DNA of 64,000 nucleotides from JALORV01 sp963712485 (GCA_963712485.1 CAVQID010000018.1:6886-70885), one strand, 5' to 3'; numbered from the stretch's first letter, positions 28,728 through 40,163 are shown. Made by a program: numbers and translations. Notes: a model not told the origin generated them from the letters alone.

Positions 28728-29951
28728 ATGGAGCCGCTGCTTTATCTGGTTCACCGGATACCGTTTCCGCCGAACAAGGGCGACAAGATTCGCTCGTACC
28801 ATCTGCTGCGTCACCTGGCCCGGCGGTATGCAGTTCATCTAGGCACGTTTGTTGACGTGCCCGGCGACAGGGTGCACATAGCCCAACTCGAGTCGCTGTG
28901 CGCGGCGCACCATGTCGAAACGCTCGATCCCCGTCTGGCGCGTCTGCGCAGCATGTCGGGATTCTTCACAGGAGAGGCGCTGACGTTAGCGTACTACCGC
29001 AGCAAGACTATGCAGCAATGGGTGCGAAGGGTCGTACAACAACTGTCGATACGCAAGGCTGTGGTCTTTTCTGGCGCAATGGCTCAGTATGTGGAGGACC
29101 TTGATCTTCGTGTTGTTTTGGACTTTGTTGACGTCGATTCGGCGAAATGGAGTGAATACGCGAATCGTCGCAGTTGGCCGACTTCGCTGGTGTATCGGCG
29201 GGAAGGCAGACGGCTGCTTTCCTTCGAACGCAGGGCGGCTTCTGCGAGCTCAGCCAGTGTGTTCGTGACGCGTGCCGAAGGCGATCTTTTTGAGCGACTG
29301 GCGCCCGAGTGCCGTGGGCGAACCGCTGTCGTTGAGATGGGTGTCAACACCGACTACTTCGCGCCGCATCCCGAGCGCAGTTCACCATTTCAGCCGGATG
29401 AGTTGCCGATAGTATTTTGCGGCGCGATGGACTACTGGCCAAACATTGATGCGGCGACCTGGTTTGCCATGGAAGTGATGCCACTCATCGCGCAGGCTAA
29501 AGCAACGGCACGCTTCTATATCGTTGGAATGAATCCGTCGCCCGCGGTCACCGCACTCGCTTCCCGGCCTGGAATAGTTGTCACTGGCACGGTCCCCGAC
29601 ATACGTCCGTACATCCAGCATGCGGCGGCGGTCGTGGCGCCATTGCGCGTAGCGCGAGGTGTCCAGAGCAAAGTCTTGGAGGCCATGGCCATGGGGCGGC
29701 CCGTTGTGGTGTCGTCGGCCGCACGACAAGGATTGCGGGGTGTGCCGGGTAAGGAGTACATGGTTGCGGCTTCCGCCGAAGAGTTTTCGTCCACCGTGCT
29801 TGCGCTGTTAAGAACTGAGGCTGCGTCCGAGATGGGGCGGCGGGCACGGTCGCGAATTCTGTCCGATTATGTCTGGGAGAGGAATCTCTCGGCGTTCGAC
29901 GAATTGCTTGACGGTCGGGCTCCCCAGCTTCCCGCCAGCCACGTCCATTGA
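28728..29951 (+). CDS. XrtA-associated glycosyltransferase (EpsH1-type)
   Basis: Intact, about 407 residues. The opening LLYLVHRIPFPPNKGDKIRS is the signature of the PEP-CTERM/EpsH1 sugar-transferase subfamily. The C-terminal GT-B domain has VEMGVNTDYFAP, IVFCGAMDYWPNIDA, VPDIRPYIQHAAAVVAPLR and VLEAMAMGRPVV. It adds one sugar of the repeat unit. Placed directly before exosortase A, the standard order in these loci. Confidence 0.88.
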   Translation: MEPLLYLVHRIPFPPNKGDKIRSYHLLRHLARRYAVHLGTFVDVPGDRVHIAQLESLCAAHHVETLDPRLARLRSMSGFFTGEALTLAYYRSKTMQQWVRRVVQQLSIRKAVVFSGAMAQYVEDLDLRVVLDFVDVDSAKWSEYANRRSWPTSLVYRREGRRLLSFERRAASASSASVFVTRAEGDLFERLAPECRGRTAVVEMGVNTDYFAPHPERSSPFQPDELPIVFCGAMDYWPNIDAATWFAMEVMPLIAQAKATARFYIVGMNPSPAVTALASRPGIVVTGTVPDIRPYIQHAAAVVAPLRVARGVQSKVLEAMAMGRPVVVSSAARQGLRGVPGKEYMVAASAEEFSSTVLALLRTEAASEMGRRARSRILSDYVWERNLSAFDELLDGRAPQLPASHVH

Positions 29952-29958
29952 ACCCCCA

Positions 29959-31532
29959 ATGCACGCTGAACCTCGCATTCGCGCCAGTTCATCCAGCCAG
30001 GGAGTTCAACAGCCGGGGATCGCCTTCGCCGCGGTAGCGGCGTGCATTCTGGGCATTCTGATCATCTTCTGGCCGACGACGGCCTCCATGATCGAGATCT
30101 GGCGGCGCTCCGAGACCTACCAGCACTGCTTTGCGGTGATCCCCATCACGTCTCTGGCTGGTGTGGCAACAGCGATATCGACTGGCCGCCGAGCCGCTGT
30201 CGCCGTTCTGGCCGGGGCTGCTCGCTATTGCGCTACTCGGGTTCGCCTGGCTGCTCGGGGTGCTTGGGGCCGCGCAGGTCATCAGCCACTTTGCGCTGAT
30301 CGGACTTGCCGCGTGCGGTTGTCCTGACTGCCTTCGGCTGGCGGTGGGCCGCGAGTCCTTTCGTTTCCGCTGCTGTTTCTGTTCTTCGCCGTGCCGTTTG
30401 GCGAGGCATTGGTGCCGCGACTGATGGACTGGACCGCGGATTTCACCGTGGCGGCGCTGCGGCTCAGTGGGGTTCCGGTCTATCGGGAGGGCGTGCACTT
30501 CGTCATCCCCACCGGGCAGTGGTCGGTCATCGAAGCGTGCAGCGGCATCAAGTTCCTGATCGCCTCGCTCATGGCAGGGTCGCTCTACGCTTGGCTGATG
30601 TACCGGTCAACCGGGCGACGGCTCGCGTTCATCGCGGCGTCGATTGCGGTCCCGATCATCGCCAACTGGCTTCGCGCCTACCTGATCGTGATGGTGGGCC
30701 ATTTGAGCAAGAACCGCTTGATGACCAACGAGGATCACATCGTGTTCGGCTGGATCCTGTTCGGCGCGATCATGCTGCTGCTGTACTGGCAGGCGGCGCG
30801 CTGGCGCGAGGACACGCATGCGACGGTCGCCCGATCGATCCGCCGGCAGTCGCCTTGCCCGGTCGCCAGGTCGCCTTGACTGTTGTTGGGGTTGGCGCAG
30901 CCGTACTGGCGTGGCCGGTGTTGTCGAGCTTCCTGATGCAACCGGTCGGCGCGGCGGGCCCGGTGCGCATCGTCGCACCGGCGCCGGCGCACGGCTGGCA
31001 ACTCGACAAGGCTCCGCTGTCGGCCTGGCGGCCGGACCTCGAGGGCGCCAATGCGTCCGAGACCTTCGTCTATCGCAAGGGGACCCAGCGGGTTGCCGTG
31101 TTCATCGGCGCCTATCACCACCAGACCCAACAGGCCCAGGTCGGCAGTTCGATGAATCAGGTCGCCCGCTCTACCAATGAGGTGTGGAAGCAAACGGCGC
31201 GAGGGTAGACCGTACCGCAGGCATCAGTCCGAGCGTGCCCGACCCGGTTCACATGGCCGAGGTGCGTGGCCCGCGCGCCGTCGGATCGGTTGCTTATCTG
31301 GCATTGGTACTGGGCAGGCGATTTGCCCACGACAAGCGCGGGGCGGACCAAGCTGGAGCTGGCACGCGCCCGGTTGCTCAGGCGGCCCGATGACGCACTC
31401 TGGATCGCCGTCTACGCACCGGTCGATGACGATCGCGCAGCGGCCCGGCAGAACTTGCAGGACTTCGTGCGGGACATGGGGCCGTCGCTCCAGGGCGCAT
31501 TCAGCGGGACGGGGCGAGATGAGCGGTCGTGA
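29959..31532 (+). CDS. xrtA: Exosortase A with C-terminal EpsI domain
   Basis: About 520 residues. The first 290 form eight or so membrane helices and carry the exosortase catalytic set: Cys in IEACSGIKFL (codon near 30538), Arg in NWLRAYLIV (near 30671) and His in NEDHIVFGW (near 30736). This enzyme cleaves and transfers PEP-CTERM proteins in the inner membrane. The remainder is an EpsI-type periplasmic domain (VRIVAPAPAHGWQLD, ETFVYRKGTQRVAVFIGAYH, LRIWHWYWAGDLPTTS) as usual for XrtA. Frame changes near 30175, 30350, 30870 and 31210-31290 interrupt it; no catalytic residue is lost. It overlaps the next gene by 14 bp. The PEP-CTERM protein at 63211 is a candidate substrate. Confidence 0.85.
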
Positions 31533-32721
31533 CAGTCGCCTGCTGATTGCGCACGTCGTGTACCGGTTCGATGTCGGCGGCCTGGAAAATGGCGTGGTCA
31601 ATCTGCTGAACCGCTTGCCGGTCGACCGCTTCCGGCATGCTGTCGTTGCGATGACGGAGGTCACCAATTACCGCCATCGCGTGAGCCGTGACGACGTTGA
31701 TTTCATCTCCCTTCATAAGGGTCCCGGACACGGCGTACGCATGTGGCCTGCGCTATACCGCGTGTTCCGCGAATTGCGACCTGACATCGTGCACACGCGA
31801 AACCTGGCGCCGCTCGAAGCCTGTGTTCCGGCGTGGGCGGTCGGCGTGCCGGCGCGTCTTCATGGCGAGCACGGGTGGGATGTCGGCGATCTGGATGGCT
31901 CGAACCGCAGGCATCGCTTCACCCGTCGGATTTACCGGCCGTTCGTGTCGCACTACATCGCGCTGTCGCGTCATATCGAGGAATACCTGCGAAACGATGT
32001 CGGGGTTCCGTCAGCCGCGATAAGCCAGATCTACAACGGCGTTGACGTACGGCGCTTTGCCGCGCTGGCGGGTCAACGGGAACCGATCGATGGCTCGCCG
32101 TTCAACTCACCGCAGCTGTGGGTGTTCGGCTCCGTCGGGCGGCTGGCAGCGGTGAAGGACCAGGCGGCGCTGATCCGGGCACTTGCGCGTCTGCATCGAC
32201 GCAGCAGCGCCGCGCGTGAACGCGTGCGACTCGCCATAGTGGGCGACGGGCCGCTTCGGCAGGAACTGCGGGAATTGGCAGTCACCGAAGGAGTGGCGGA
32301 ATCGGTCTGGATGCCGGGTCCGCGCGGCTACACTCCTGACGTTATGGCCGGGCTCGACATGTTTGTGCTGCCGTCGCTGGCCGAAGGGATCTCCAACACC
32401 CTGCTGGAGGCGATGTCGAGCTCGCGGGCCATCGTCGCCACCGCGGTTGGCGGCAATGTCGAACTGCTCGACGATGGCGTGAGCGGAACACTTGTGTCAC
32501 CGAACGATCCTGAGACGCTCGAAGCGGCACTGCTGAGTTATTTCACGGATCCGGGGCGTGCCAGGCTGCACGGTCTTGCCGCACGCGCCGCCGTTGAAGC
32601 GCGCTTCAGCCTCGACCGCATGGTGGCGGAGTACTCCGCTGTCTATGAACGGGTTGCGTTAGGCCGTGTGTCTGAGTCGTCTATGAAGGGCGGCTCGCTG
32701 GAGCCGCGAGGACACAACTGA
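31519..32721 (+). CDS. XrtA-associated glycosyltransferase (GT4)
   Basis: Intact, about 400 residues from the ATG at 31519. GT-B fold: IAHVVYRFDVGGLENGVVNL and HTRNLAPLEACVPAW in the N-domain; IYNGVDVRRFAAL, FGSVGRLAAVKDQAALIRAL, AIVGDGPLRQELREL and LPSLAEGISNTLLEAMSS (EX7E) in the C-domain. It belongs to the PEP-CTERM-associated subfamily that begins HVVYRFDVGGLENG. One base separates it from the amidotransferase gene. Confidence 0.88.
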   Translation: MSGRDSRLLIAHVVYRFDVGGLENGVVNLLNRLPVDRFRHAVVAMTEVTNYRHRVSRDDVDFISLHKGPGHGVRMWPALYRVFRELRPDIVHTRNLAPLEACVPAWAVGVPARLHGEHGWDVGDLDGSNRRHRFTRRIYRPFVSHYIALSRHIEEYLRNDVGVPSAAISQIYNGVDVRRFAALAGQREPIDGSPFNSPQLWVFGSVGRLAAVKDQAALIRALARLHRRSSAARERVRLAIVGDGPLRQELRELAVTEGVAESVWMPGPRGYTPDVMAGLDMFVLPSLAEGISNTLLEAMSSSRAIVATAVGGNVELLDDGVSGTLVSPNDPETLEAALLSYFTDPGRARLHGLAARAAVEARFSLDRMVAEYSAVYERVALGRVSESSMKGGSLEPRGHN

Positions 32722-32722
32722 C

Positions 32723-34690
32723 ATGTGCGGCATCACCGGCATCGTCGACCTGCGTGGCCAGCGGCCGATCGACCGGACCGTGCTCCACCGCATGAACGAA
32801 AGCCAGCATCACCGTGGCCCGGACGAGAGCGGTATGCACATCGCGCCGGGTGTCGGGCTGGGACACCGCCGCCTGTCGATCATCGATCTGGCTACCGGAC
32901 AGCAGCCTCTCTTCAACGAGGACCATACGGTTGCTATCGTCTACAACGGTGAAATCTACAACTTCCAGGAACTCATCCCCGAACTGACCGCACTTGGCCA
33001 CGTGTTCCGTACGCAAGAGTGACACGGAGGTCATCGTTCACGCGTGGGAGGCCTGGGGCGCCGAGTGCGTCAAGAGATTCCGAGGCATGTTCGCCTTTGC
33101 TCTTTGGGACGAGCGTCAGGAGACGCTGTTCCTTGCGCGTGACCGGCTCGGCGTCAAGCCGATGTTCTATGCGCTGCTGCCGGATGGACATCTGCTGTTT
33201 GGCTCTGAGCTGAAGTCGTTGCTGGCGCACGGCGCGCTCGATACGACGATGGAACCGCAGGCCGTGGAGGATTACTTCGCGCTGGGTTACGTGCCGGAAC
33301 CGCGCACCATTTTCAAGGCAGCGCTTAAGTTGCCGCCGGCCACGACGCTCGTTGCGCGCCGCCGACAACCGCTGCCGGCTCCGCTGGAATACTGGGACGT
33401 GCGATTCACTCTAGATTCGACGCTCACTGCCGAGCAGGCGCAGGTCGAACTGCGCGAGCGCCTGACGGAATCTGTCCGCCTTCGCCTGATTTCTGAGGTG
33501 CCGCTCGGCGCATTTCTGTCCGGTGGTGTGGACTCAAGCGCGGTGGTGGCGACGATGGCAGGCCTGTCTGCCGAACCGGTCAACACCTGTTCGATCGCGT
33601 TCGCCGACCCGGAGTACGACGAATCCGCTTATGCGCTGCGTGTCGCTCAACGGTACAAGACGCGACATTTCGTCGACCGCGTCGAAAGCGACGACTTCGA
33701 TCTGATCGACACGCTGGCGACCGTATACGACGAACCTTATGCAGACAGCTCGGCGATGCCGACTTACCGCGTGTGCCAGCTGGCGCGCCGCCACGTCACC
33801 GTTGCACTGTCCGGCGACGGCGGCGACGAGAGCTTCGGGGGCTACCGCCGCTACAGGTTGCACATGATGGAGGAGCGCCTTCGGCAGCCGCTGCCGCTTT
33901 CGCTGCGGCGGCCGATGTTCGGCCTGCTCGGCCGCGTCTATCCAAAGGCCGATTGGGCTCCGCGCGCGCTTCGCGGAAAGACTACGTTCGAGGCACTGGC
34001 GCGCGATTCGGTGGAGGCGTACTTCCACAGCATGAGCCAGCTGCGCGACGCTGACCGCCGTACCTTGTACTCGAACGGCTTTCGGGCGCAGCTGGCCGGC
34101 TACAACGCAATCGAGGTGTTCCGACGCCACGCAGCCCGAGCCAACCACGAAGATCCGCTGGCGCTGATCCAGTACCTCGACCTCAAGACCTATCTCGTCG
34201 GGGACATCAACACCAAGGTGGATCGAGCCAGCATGGCGCACTCTCTTGAAGTTCGAGAGCCGTTGATGGATCACCCGCTGGTCGAATGGCTCGCGACCTT
34301 GCCTTCGTCGATGAAGTTGCGAGGCGGGGAAGGGAAGTGGTTTCTGAAGAAGGCGATGGAGCCGATGCTTCCCAGCGAGATTCTGTACCGGCAAAAGATG
34401 GGCTTCGCAGTGCCTCTGGCTTCGTGGTTCCGCGGCCCTCTCAAGGCGACGGGTTCGCGACGCGGTTCTTGGCGAGCGACTGGCCGACAGTGGACTCTTC
34501 AACCCGACGACGCTGCGCCGTCTCGTCGACCAGCACCAGTCCGGGATGCGGGACCATAGTGCGCCGCTGTGGAGCCTCCTGATGTTCGAGGCATTCCTGC
34601 GGACGCGTCGGCAGGGCACCTGCCTTTGGGCGCACACGGGTCGCCCAGGTCCGCAACCGGCTGAAGATAGGAGCGGGAGCCTTGCGATGA
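32723..34690 (+). CDS. XrtA-associated amidotransferase (asparagine synthase family)
   Basis: About 650 residues. It starts MCGITGIVDL, so the N-terminal nucleophile Cys2 of the class II glutaminase domain is present, with HRGPDESG, HRRLSIIDL and YNGEIYNFQEL. The synthase domain has the PP-loop LSGGVDSSAV and ALSGDGGDESFGGYRRYR. It uses glutamine nitrogen to amidate a carboxylate, probably a uronic acid of the polymer. One inserted base near 33014 (caaGagtgac) and frame changes near 34445 and 34600 break the frame. The corrected stop at 34688-34690 overlaps the following ATG. Confidence 0.85.
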
Positions 34691-35975
34691 CAGGGGCGAT
34701 CACTGATTCGAGGCTGCCCGATGAAGCACGCCTCCTCGTGCCTTTCGTCGCTGTTTCCGAGCGAAGCGCAACCGGCGGCTGGTGTTTTCATACGGGAGCG
34801 GATGTTTCGAGTCGGCAAGCAGCGAAAGATTGTCGTGCTTGCCCCTCAGGCCTGGTTTCCCGGTCAGGCGCTGATAAGACGCTTCCGACCCCATTTCCGC
34901 CCGCCAGCGCCGCGCTTCGAGGTAATGGCCGGGCGTAGAAGTGCATCGCCCGCGCTACCTCAGCTTCCCTGGTGTACTGAAGCGGCTTGACGGGATATCG
35001 ATGGGCCTCTGCAGCCTGCGAACAGCACGTCGGCTTGTGCGGGACTTCAAGCTCAACATACTGGACGTGCACTTTGCCTATCCGGCCGGTCGCGCCGGCG
35101 CGTTCCTGGCGCCTCGCCTGGGATTGCCTATGGTGTTGACGCTTCGAGGAAAAGAGAAACGAGAGTCGTACGGCAATCTTCGTGGCAGCTTGACGCGCGC
35201 CATCACGACTGCTCGACGGGTCATCACGGTATCAAACGACCTGCGCGACCTTGCCGTCGAACTGGGCGCACATCGATCAAGGGTCCATGTGGTGGGTAAC
35301 GGAATCGATGTCGCCAAGTTCTCGCCGATTCCACAGTCTCAGGCTCGAACGCGTCTCGGACTGGGGGCTGACTGGCAGATCCTCGTCAGCGTAGGGGGGC
35401 TCGTTAAGCGCAAAGGCTTCCAGCGAGTGATCGGGGTCCTGCCGGCACTGCTCCGCGAGTTTTCCAGGCTGCATTTCGTCATTGTCGGTGGTGCCGGCCC
35501 CGAAGGAGACGATTCCCTGGAATTCAAGACCATGGCAAGCGGACTGGGGCTTGCTGACCACGTCCACTTTCTCGGACCCAAGCCACCGGAACAGCTGTTT
35601 GAAGTTCTGTCAGCGGCGGATGTCTTCGTACTCGCCAGCAGTTACGAAGGCTGGGCAAACGTACTCCTTGAGGCCATGGCGTGCGGATTGCCCGTGGTGG
35701 CGACGGACGTCGGGGGCAACTCGCAAGTTGTCAACAATGAGAAGCTCGGCTTCCTGACTGCGCTCGGGGATGCCGAGGCCCTCGCGAAGGCAATCGAACG
35801 CGCGCTGCGTTCTCCCTGGGACCGGAACGAGATCCGCGCATATGCACAGGCAAACGCATGGGACCGCCGCATCCCGCTGCTGCTCGAAATCTTCGACGCA
35901 GTCCTTTCGGAGACGAACAATTGCCGAATCCCCACTGCAGTCGCAGCTGTGCCTGGAGGGCACGGTGTTGGGTAG
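34687..35975 (+). CDS. Family 4 glycosyltransferase of the XrtA locus
   Basis: About 425 residues. N-domain: SSLFPSEAQPAAGVFIRERM, VLAPQAWFPGQALIRR, VHRPRYLSFPGVLKR, LDVHFAYPAGRAGAF. C-domain: VVGNGIDVAKFSPI, ILVSVGGLVKRKGFQRVI, HFLGPKPPEQLFEVLSAADV and LLEAMACGLPVVATDVGG (EX7E). Frame changes near 34735 and 34935 separate the N-terminal pieces; the C-terminal two thirds is uninterrupted. The end overlaps the GTG start of the deacetylase. Confidence 0.82.
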
Positions 35976-36942
35976 GGTCTCCCGAGCCCTCTTTGGTGTG
36001 GTCACGCGTTTCCCGAAGGGCAATTGCCTGTCGGTATTGATCTATCACCGAGTCCTGCCGACCCCGGATCCGCTGCTGCCGTATGAGCCCGACTCCGAGA
36101 CGTTCGAACGGACAATGCGCTGGGTCGGCGAAACCTTCAACGTACTTCCCCTGGAAGGGGCAGTCGCGGCGCTGAAGCAGGGAAAACTTCCGCCGCGCGC
36201 CTTGGCAGTCACGTTCGACGACGGGTACGCGAACAATGCGACGGTTGCGGCTCCGATACTTGGTCGGCTCGGACTCCACGCGACCTTCTTCATCGCCACC
36301 GGCTATCTCGATGGCGGTCGGATGTTCAACGATGCGGTTGTTGAAGCGGTAAGGGGCTGCCGGGCCGAAGTGCTGGACCTGCAGTCCCATGGACTCGGCC
36401 GGTACGCCCTCGGCACAGACGGCGAGCGCCAATCGGCGATCGGATCGATTCTCGAGGCCATCAAATACCGTAACGAGGACACTCGCGCTGAACTTGCCGA
36501 ACGCATTGCCGAAGTCGCAGGCGTTTGTCTGCCCACCGACCTGATGATGACGTCCGAGCAGACCGCTGGCCTTGCCCGGGCGGGCTTCGGGCTGGGCGGT
36601 CACACGGTAAGCCATCCGATTCTCGCAGGCATGGATCTAATGGCTGCGCGCCGCGAGATCGCTTCGGGGCAACGGCGACTGGCAGATATCGCTGGCTCCC
36701 GCATCGGATTGTTCGCGTATCCGAATGGGCGACCGAACAGGGACTACGTACGAGCAACGGCGGCGCTAGTGCGCGAGCTCGGATTTGACGGGGCTGTTTC
36801 CACGTCGATCGGCGTCGCAAGGATCGGATCCGACCCCTTTCAGATCCCGCGCTTCACGCCATGGGACAGTCGGCCGCTGCGCTTTGCCGCACAGTTGATA
36901 ACTAACGTCACGATCAACGAGCCGATTTACGCGTCTGGGTAA
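35965..36942 (+). CDS. Polysaccharide deacetylase (NodB fold), second copy
   Basis: Intact, about 325 residues from the GTG at 35965 (upstream tggaggg as ribosome-binding site). It has CLSVLIYHRVLPTPDPLLP, the Asp motif LAVTFDDGYANNATVA, LHATFFIATGYLDGG, the metal-binding His pair in GGHTVSHPILAG, and FAYPNGRPNRDY. This differs from the XrtA-type enzyme at 26777; it is a PgaB/IcaB-like CE4 esterase acting on a different bond or sugar. It is the last plus-strand gene before a convergent block. Confidence 0.85.
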   Translation: MLGRVSRALFGVVTRFPKGNCLSVLIYHRVLPTPDPLLPYEPDSETFERTMRWVGETFNVLPLEGAVAALKQGKLPPRALAVTFDDGYANNATVAAPILGRLGLHATFFIATGYLDGGRMFNDAVVEAVRGCRAEVLDLQSHGLGRYALGTDGERQSAIGSILEAIKYRNEDTRAELAERIAEVAGVCLPTDLMMTSEQTAGLARAGFGLGGHTVSHPILAGMDLMAARREIASGQRRLADIAGSRIGLFAYPNGRPNRDYVRATAALVRELGFDGAVSTSIGVARIGSDPFQIPRFTPWDSRPLRFAAQLITNVTINEPIYASG

Positions 36943-37020
36943 CTCTGCTGCGACTCGACGCTGTTTCGCAGATCACCAGCCCTGATACGGAAGCGGATCG
37001 CGCCCGTCACACAATGGCGA

Positions 37021-38325
37021 CTAACCCGCCGGGCTCGCACTGTACGCGACGGACTGCTTCGCGGAAACCTCAATCGGTGCCCGGCTCCGCGCCTTCTCCC
37101 GCACGATGACTCTCGTAACTGCGATCGCGACGAAGAGATAGTAAGGAACGTCCCAGTACGCCAGGTTCTGGAAGGTTCCCCCGACCAGGTAGGCGATCAG
37201 ACTTACCTTGATCATCTGTGCGAGCCAGTACGCCCACTGGTCCTCCGGATCTCCGCGCGTTGCTTTGGAAACCTGACCGCACATCCTCCACACGAGAAGC
37301 CAGAAGAGAAGGAACAGGCCAAGGGCCACGAATCCATGTTCGCCAAGCACCTGGAAGTAAATGCTGTGGGCGGAGTGGGTTCTGGTGTACGAAGGGTTGT
37401 ACTGCTGAAAGATCTCGCGCGAGTACGTTTCAAACCCGCCGCCGACCAAGGGACGGTCAATCGCGAGGTTCCAAAGCATTTTCCAGACCTCGAGCCGTCC
37501 AACGGCAGAGGCATCGGCCTGCGGGTTGGTAATCGTCGCCATCCTGGCTTCCCACTGTGCCGGCATGAAGGCCACGGACGCGATCGCGGCCACGAGCAGA
37601 ACGGCGCCGACAGCAATCTTCTTCTTGCTCTTGAGCCATAGAAAGGCCGCCATGGCGACAATGGCAACCAGAGCTCCGCGCGACTGGCTGCCCAGGGCCG
37701 ATACCGCCGATAGCGCGATCGCGGCCAACAGGCCCAGTCCTATCCACCGACGGGACCGATACTGCGTATACAGATAAGCCCATAGTGGGATCGACATGAT
37801 CGTTGCCAATGCGAAGGCGTTGTTATCTTCAATGAAGGACTGTGCAGGCCCCCACACCCTGTAGCTGCCAAGCGTCGCAATCGTGAACAGGCCCCCTTTG
37901 ACCGCATAGAACCCAATGGAGCCCGCGACCACCCAGATGAGCGCAAGGACGTGCTCCCTCCGGTAGAGAATCGTCAGCGCCAGGAGGGTTCCAAGCTGGA
38001 CCTTGACCGCGCGATCGAGCATTGGCCAGGCTCGGTCGGGGATAAGGGCAAAGAAGGTCGTAAAGATGATGTAGCAGACAAAGAGCAAAAGCACCGCAGT
38101 GGCGGCGCCTCCCTTCAGTTTCCTGGGCTCAGTTGAGAACAGGGCGCCGATGACCGTGGCAATGCCGATCACCATGGCGAAAGGCAGCGTGGTGGCAAAG
38201 CCCCATGCCAGCCGGTGCGGGTTCATGATCCCGAACCACGCCCAGGCGAGGACGCCCACCGGGGGCCGCAAGACCATGAACGGCAGCAGCAGAGCTATGA
38301 AACTGACGAGCAGGATGTCGCGCAT
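37021..38325 (-). CDS. Putative O-glycosylation/O-antigen ligase, XrtA-associated
   Basis: Intact 434-residue polytopic membrane protein with about 10-12 helices. The Wzy_C-type region contains GRLEVWKMLWNLAIDRPLVGGGFETY with the large periplasmic loop after it (THSAHSIYFQVLGEHGFVALGLF), the typical O-antigen ligase signature with a conserved His. It would attach or polymerise the glycan at the periplasmic face. Six bp-scale spacing to the upstream synthase-like gene indicates one operon. It converges with the plus-strand operon across 78 bp. Confidence 0.85.
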   Translation of the reverse strand: MRDILLVSFIALLLPFMVLRPPVGVLAWAWFGIMNPHRLAWGFATTLPFAMVIGIATVIGALFSTEPRKLKGGAATAVLLLFVCYIIFTTFFALIPDRAWPMLDRAVKVQLGTLLALTILYRREHVLALIWVVAGSIGFYAVKGGLFTIATLGSYRVWGPAQSFIEDNNAFALATIMSIPLWAYLYTQYRSRRWIGLGLLAAIALSAVSALGSQSRGALVAIVAMAAFLWLKSKKKIAVGAVLLVAAIASVAFMPAQWEARMATITNPQADASAVGRLEVWKMLWNLAIDRPLVGGGFETYSREIFQQYNPSYTRTHSAHSIYFQVLGEHGFVALGLFLLFWLLVWRMCGQVSKATRGDPEDQWAYWLAQMIKVSLIAYLVGGTFQNLAYWDVPYYLFVAIAVTRVIVREKARSRAPIEVSAKQSVAYSASPAG

Positions 38326-38334
38326 GGATTCGGC

Positions 38335-40161
38335 CTAACCCAGACGCCACGTGGGAAAGCGCACCGCCAGCCACTGCTCCAACTGCATCAGCACCCAGAT
38401 CATTTCGCCGTAGTATCCCGCGTGTTCCTCGAGCCGTCTCGAGAACAGCTCCTCGACGAACGCAGGACGAACGAGGCGCCGACCTGCGAGTGCAGAGAGT
38501 GAATCGTGCGCCAGGTGTCGAAGCGCTGGGTTGCTCAACAGCCACGGCCCGACCGGCATGCCGAAGCCATGCTTTTTCTTCGCAATGATCTCGGGTGGGA
38601 GAAAATCCGCGAGCGATTGTTTGAAGAAATGCCTGAGGCGAAGTCCGCGCACCTTGTCACGCGGCTCCAAGCTGCGTTGAAAGGTCGACCAGCGTGTCGG
38701 CTAGGAGCGGAAATCCGACATCGACGCCAGCAAGCCGAGCGGTACCGCAAACCTTCGGAAGATCGTTGTCGGCAAGCGTGAAGCGCCAGTCGAAGGCGAG
38801 CATGCGATCCACGAAAGGGCTGCCGCGCTGCGCGAGTACACGTCTGACTGCAGTGCTGCTGGAGCGTGCAGATCTGCATGCTCCAAAAAGTCCGGCTCAA
38901 AGACGTGCGCGGGGCCGAAGCGGTTCAACAGGTTGTAGGTTTCGAGTCGTACTGGCATCGGTATGCGCGCCTGGTCGACGTAGCTGGCGATCTTCTTGGC
39001 GAGCGGGAGGCGGCGCGTCAGTCCATTGGCGAGCACTGGGGCTGCGGCACTTCTCAGGGTATGGGGAAGCGACCACCAAGCCTCGAACACCTTCTGCTTC
39101 GCGTAGCGCGTGTTGCCGCCAAAGAGTTCGTCGCCGCCGTCGCCGGCCAGGAGTTTCTTGATGCCGGTTGAGTGCGCGAGGCGCGCGCAAAGAAAGGCGG
39201 GCACTGCCGATGAATTGCCGAAAGGCTGGTCGTAGTACGCCGCCACCCTCGGAACCGAGTCAGTCACTTCCACCGGCGTGACGTAGTGTTCGTGATGTTC
39301 TGTCCCGAAGTGCCTTGCCGCGATACGGGCATAGGCCATCTCGTCATAGCCGGACTGGTCGAACCCAATCGAAAACGTGGACGCCTGCCCAGTCACCCGC
39401 TTGAGCATTCCGGCCACGGTCGAGCTGTCGGTGCCTCCGGACAGATAACACCCGACCGCGGGCTCGCCTGCCTCGAACGCCACCGACTCCCTGACGGCGT
39501 CGCGAAACTGCGTTGCTAGTTCGGAGAGATCGCCGCGTCGTTGCGCAGCAAACTCTGGTCGCCACGCTGGATTGCACGCTGCCCCCGAGGCTGAAAAGAG
39601 AAGGCTCGTTGCGGGCTCAAGGCGAGACACTCCACGATATGCGGTGCGGGGAGCCGGAATGACGTGAAAATAGACGTAGTCGAACACCCCCTGGCCGTCG
39701 AGCGTTGGCGCGTTTGCCGTAGCAACGCGGTCGGCACGGTCCGCGAAGGAGAGCCGAGTTCCTGCTTGAGCCCAGCAGATTGGCAACACCCCGAAGCGGT
39801 CTGTTTGCAGCCGGACGGTGCGCCTTGCCCGATCAATGGCAGCGAATGCGTAGCGCCCGCCTACTTGCCCCTTCTCTGCCAACTGCACAAGTTGTGCAGC
39901 GCCCGCTCTTCGCCCTTCGACCAAGGGACTACCGAGCACCAATACGATGGTTTGCCCATCAACATGGCACTCGCCCGCTGTCTCGTCCAGCCGGATCAAC
40001 AGGCCTGGTGTGGAGATCTCCAGCGTCGCGTCCTGCTGGCGCCGGACCGCTATCTGGACATGCTCGTCGAGTGCTGCGACGTCGACCCATCCTTCGAGCC
40101 GTGCGGGAGGCGTTGGCGCTCGAAGATCATCCAGGTCTCTTGAGTGTTGGCTCAGCTGCAT
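38335..40161 (-). CDS. Asparagine synthase-like protein lacking the glutaminase Cys
   Basis: About 608 residues. The N-terminal half resembles the Ntn-type glutaminase fold (GRYAFAAIDRARRTVRLQTD, RFGVLPICWA, RTAYRGVSRLEPATSLLF) but begins MQLSQHSRDLDD, with no Cys2 to act as nucleophile. The C-terminal synthase domain has the PP-loop CYLSGGTDSSTVAGML, FGNSSAVPAFLCARLA and LLAGDGGDELFGGNTRY. It may use free ammonia or form a different amide-like bond, as in beta-lactam synthetase-like relatives. Frame changes near 38830 and 38680 split the C-terminus; the last 100 residues are in a separate frame. Confidence 0.72.
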
Positions 40162-40163
40162 CC

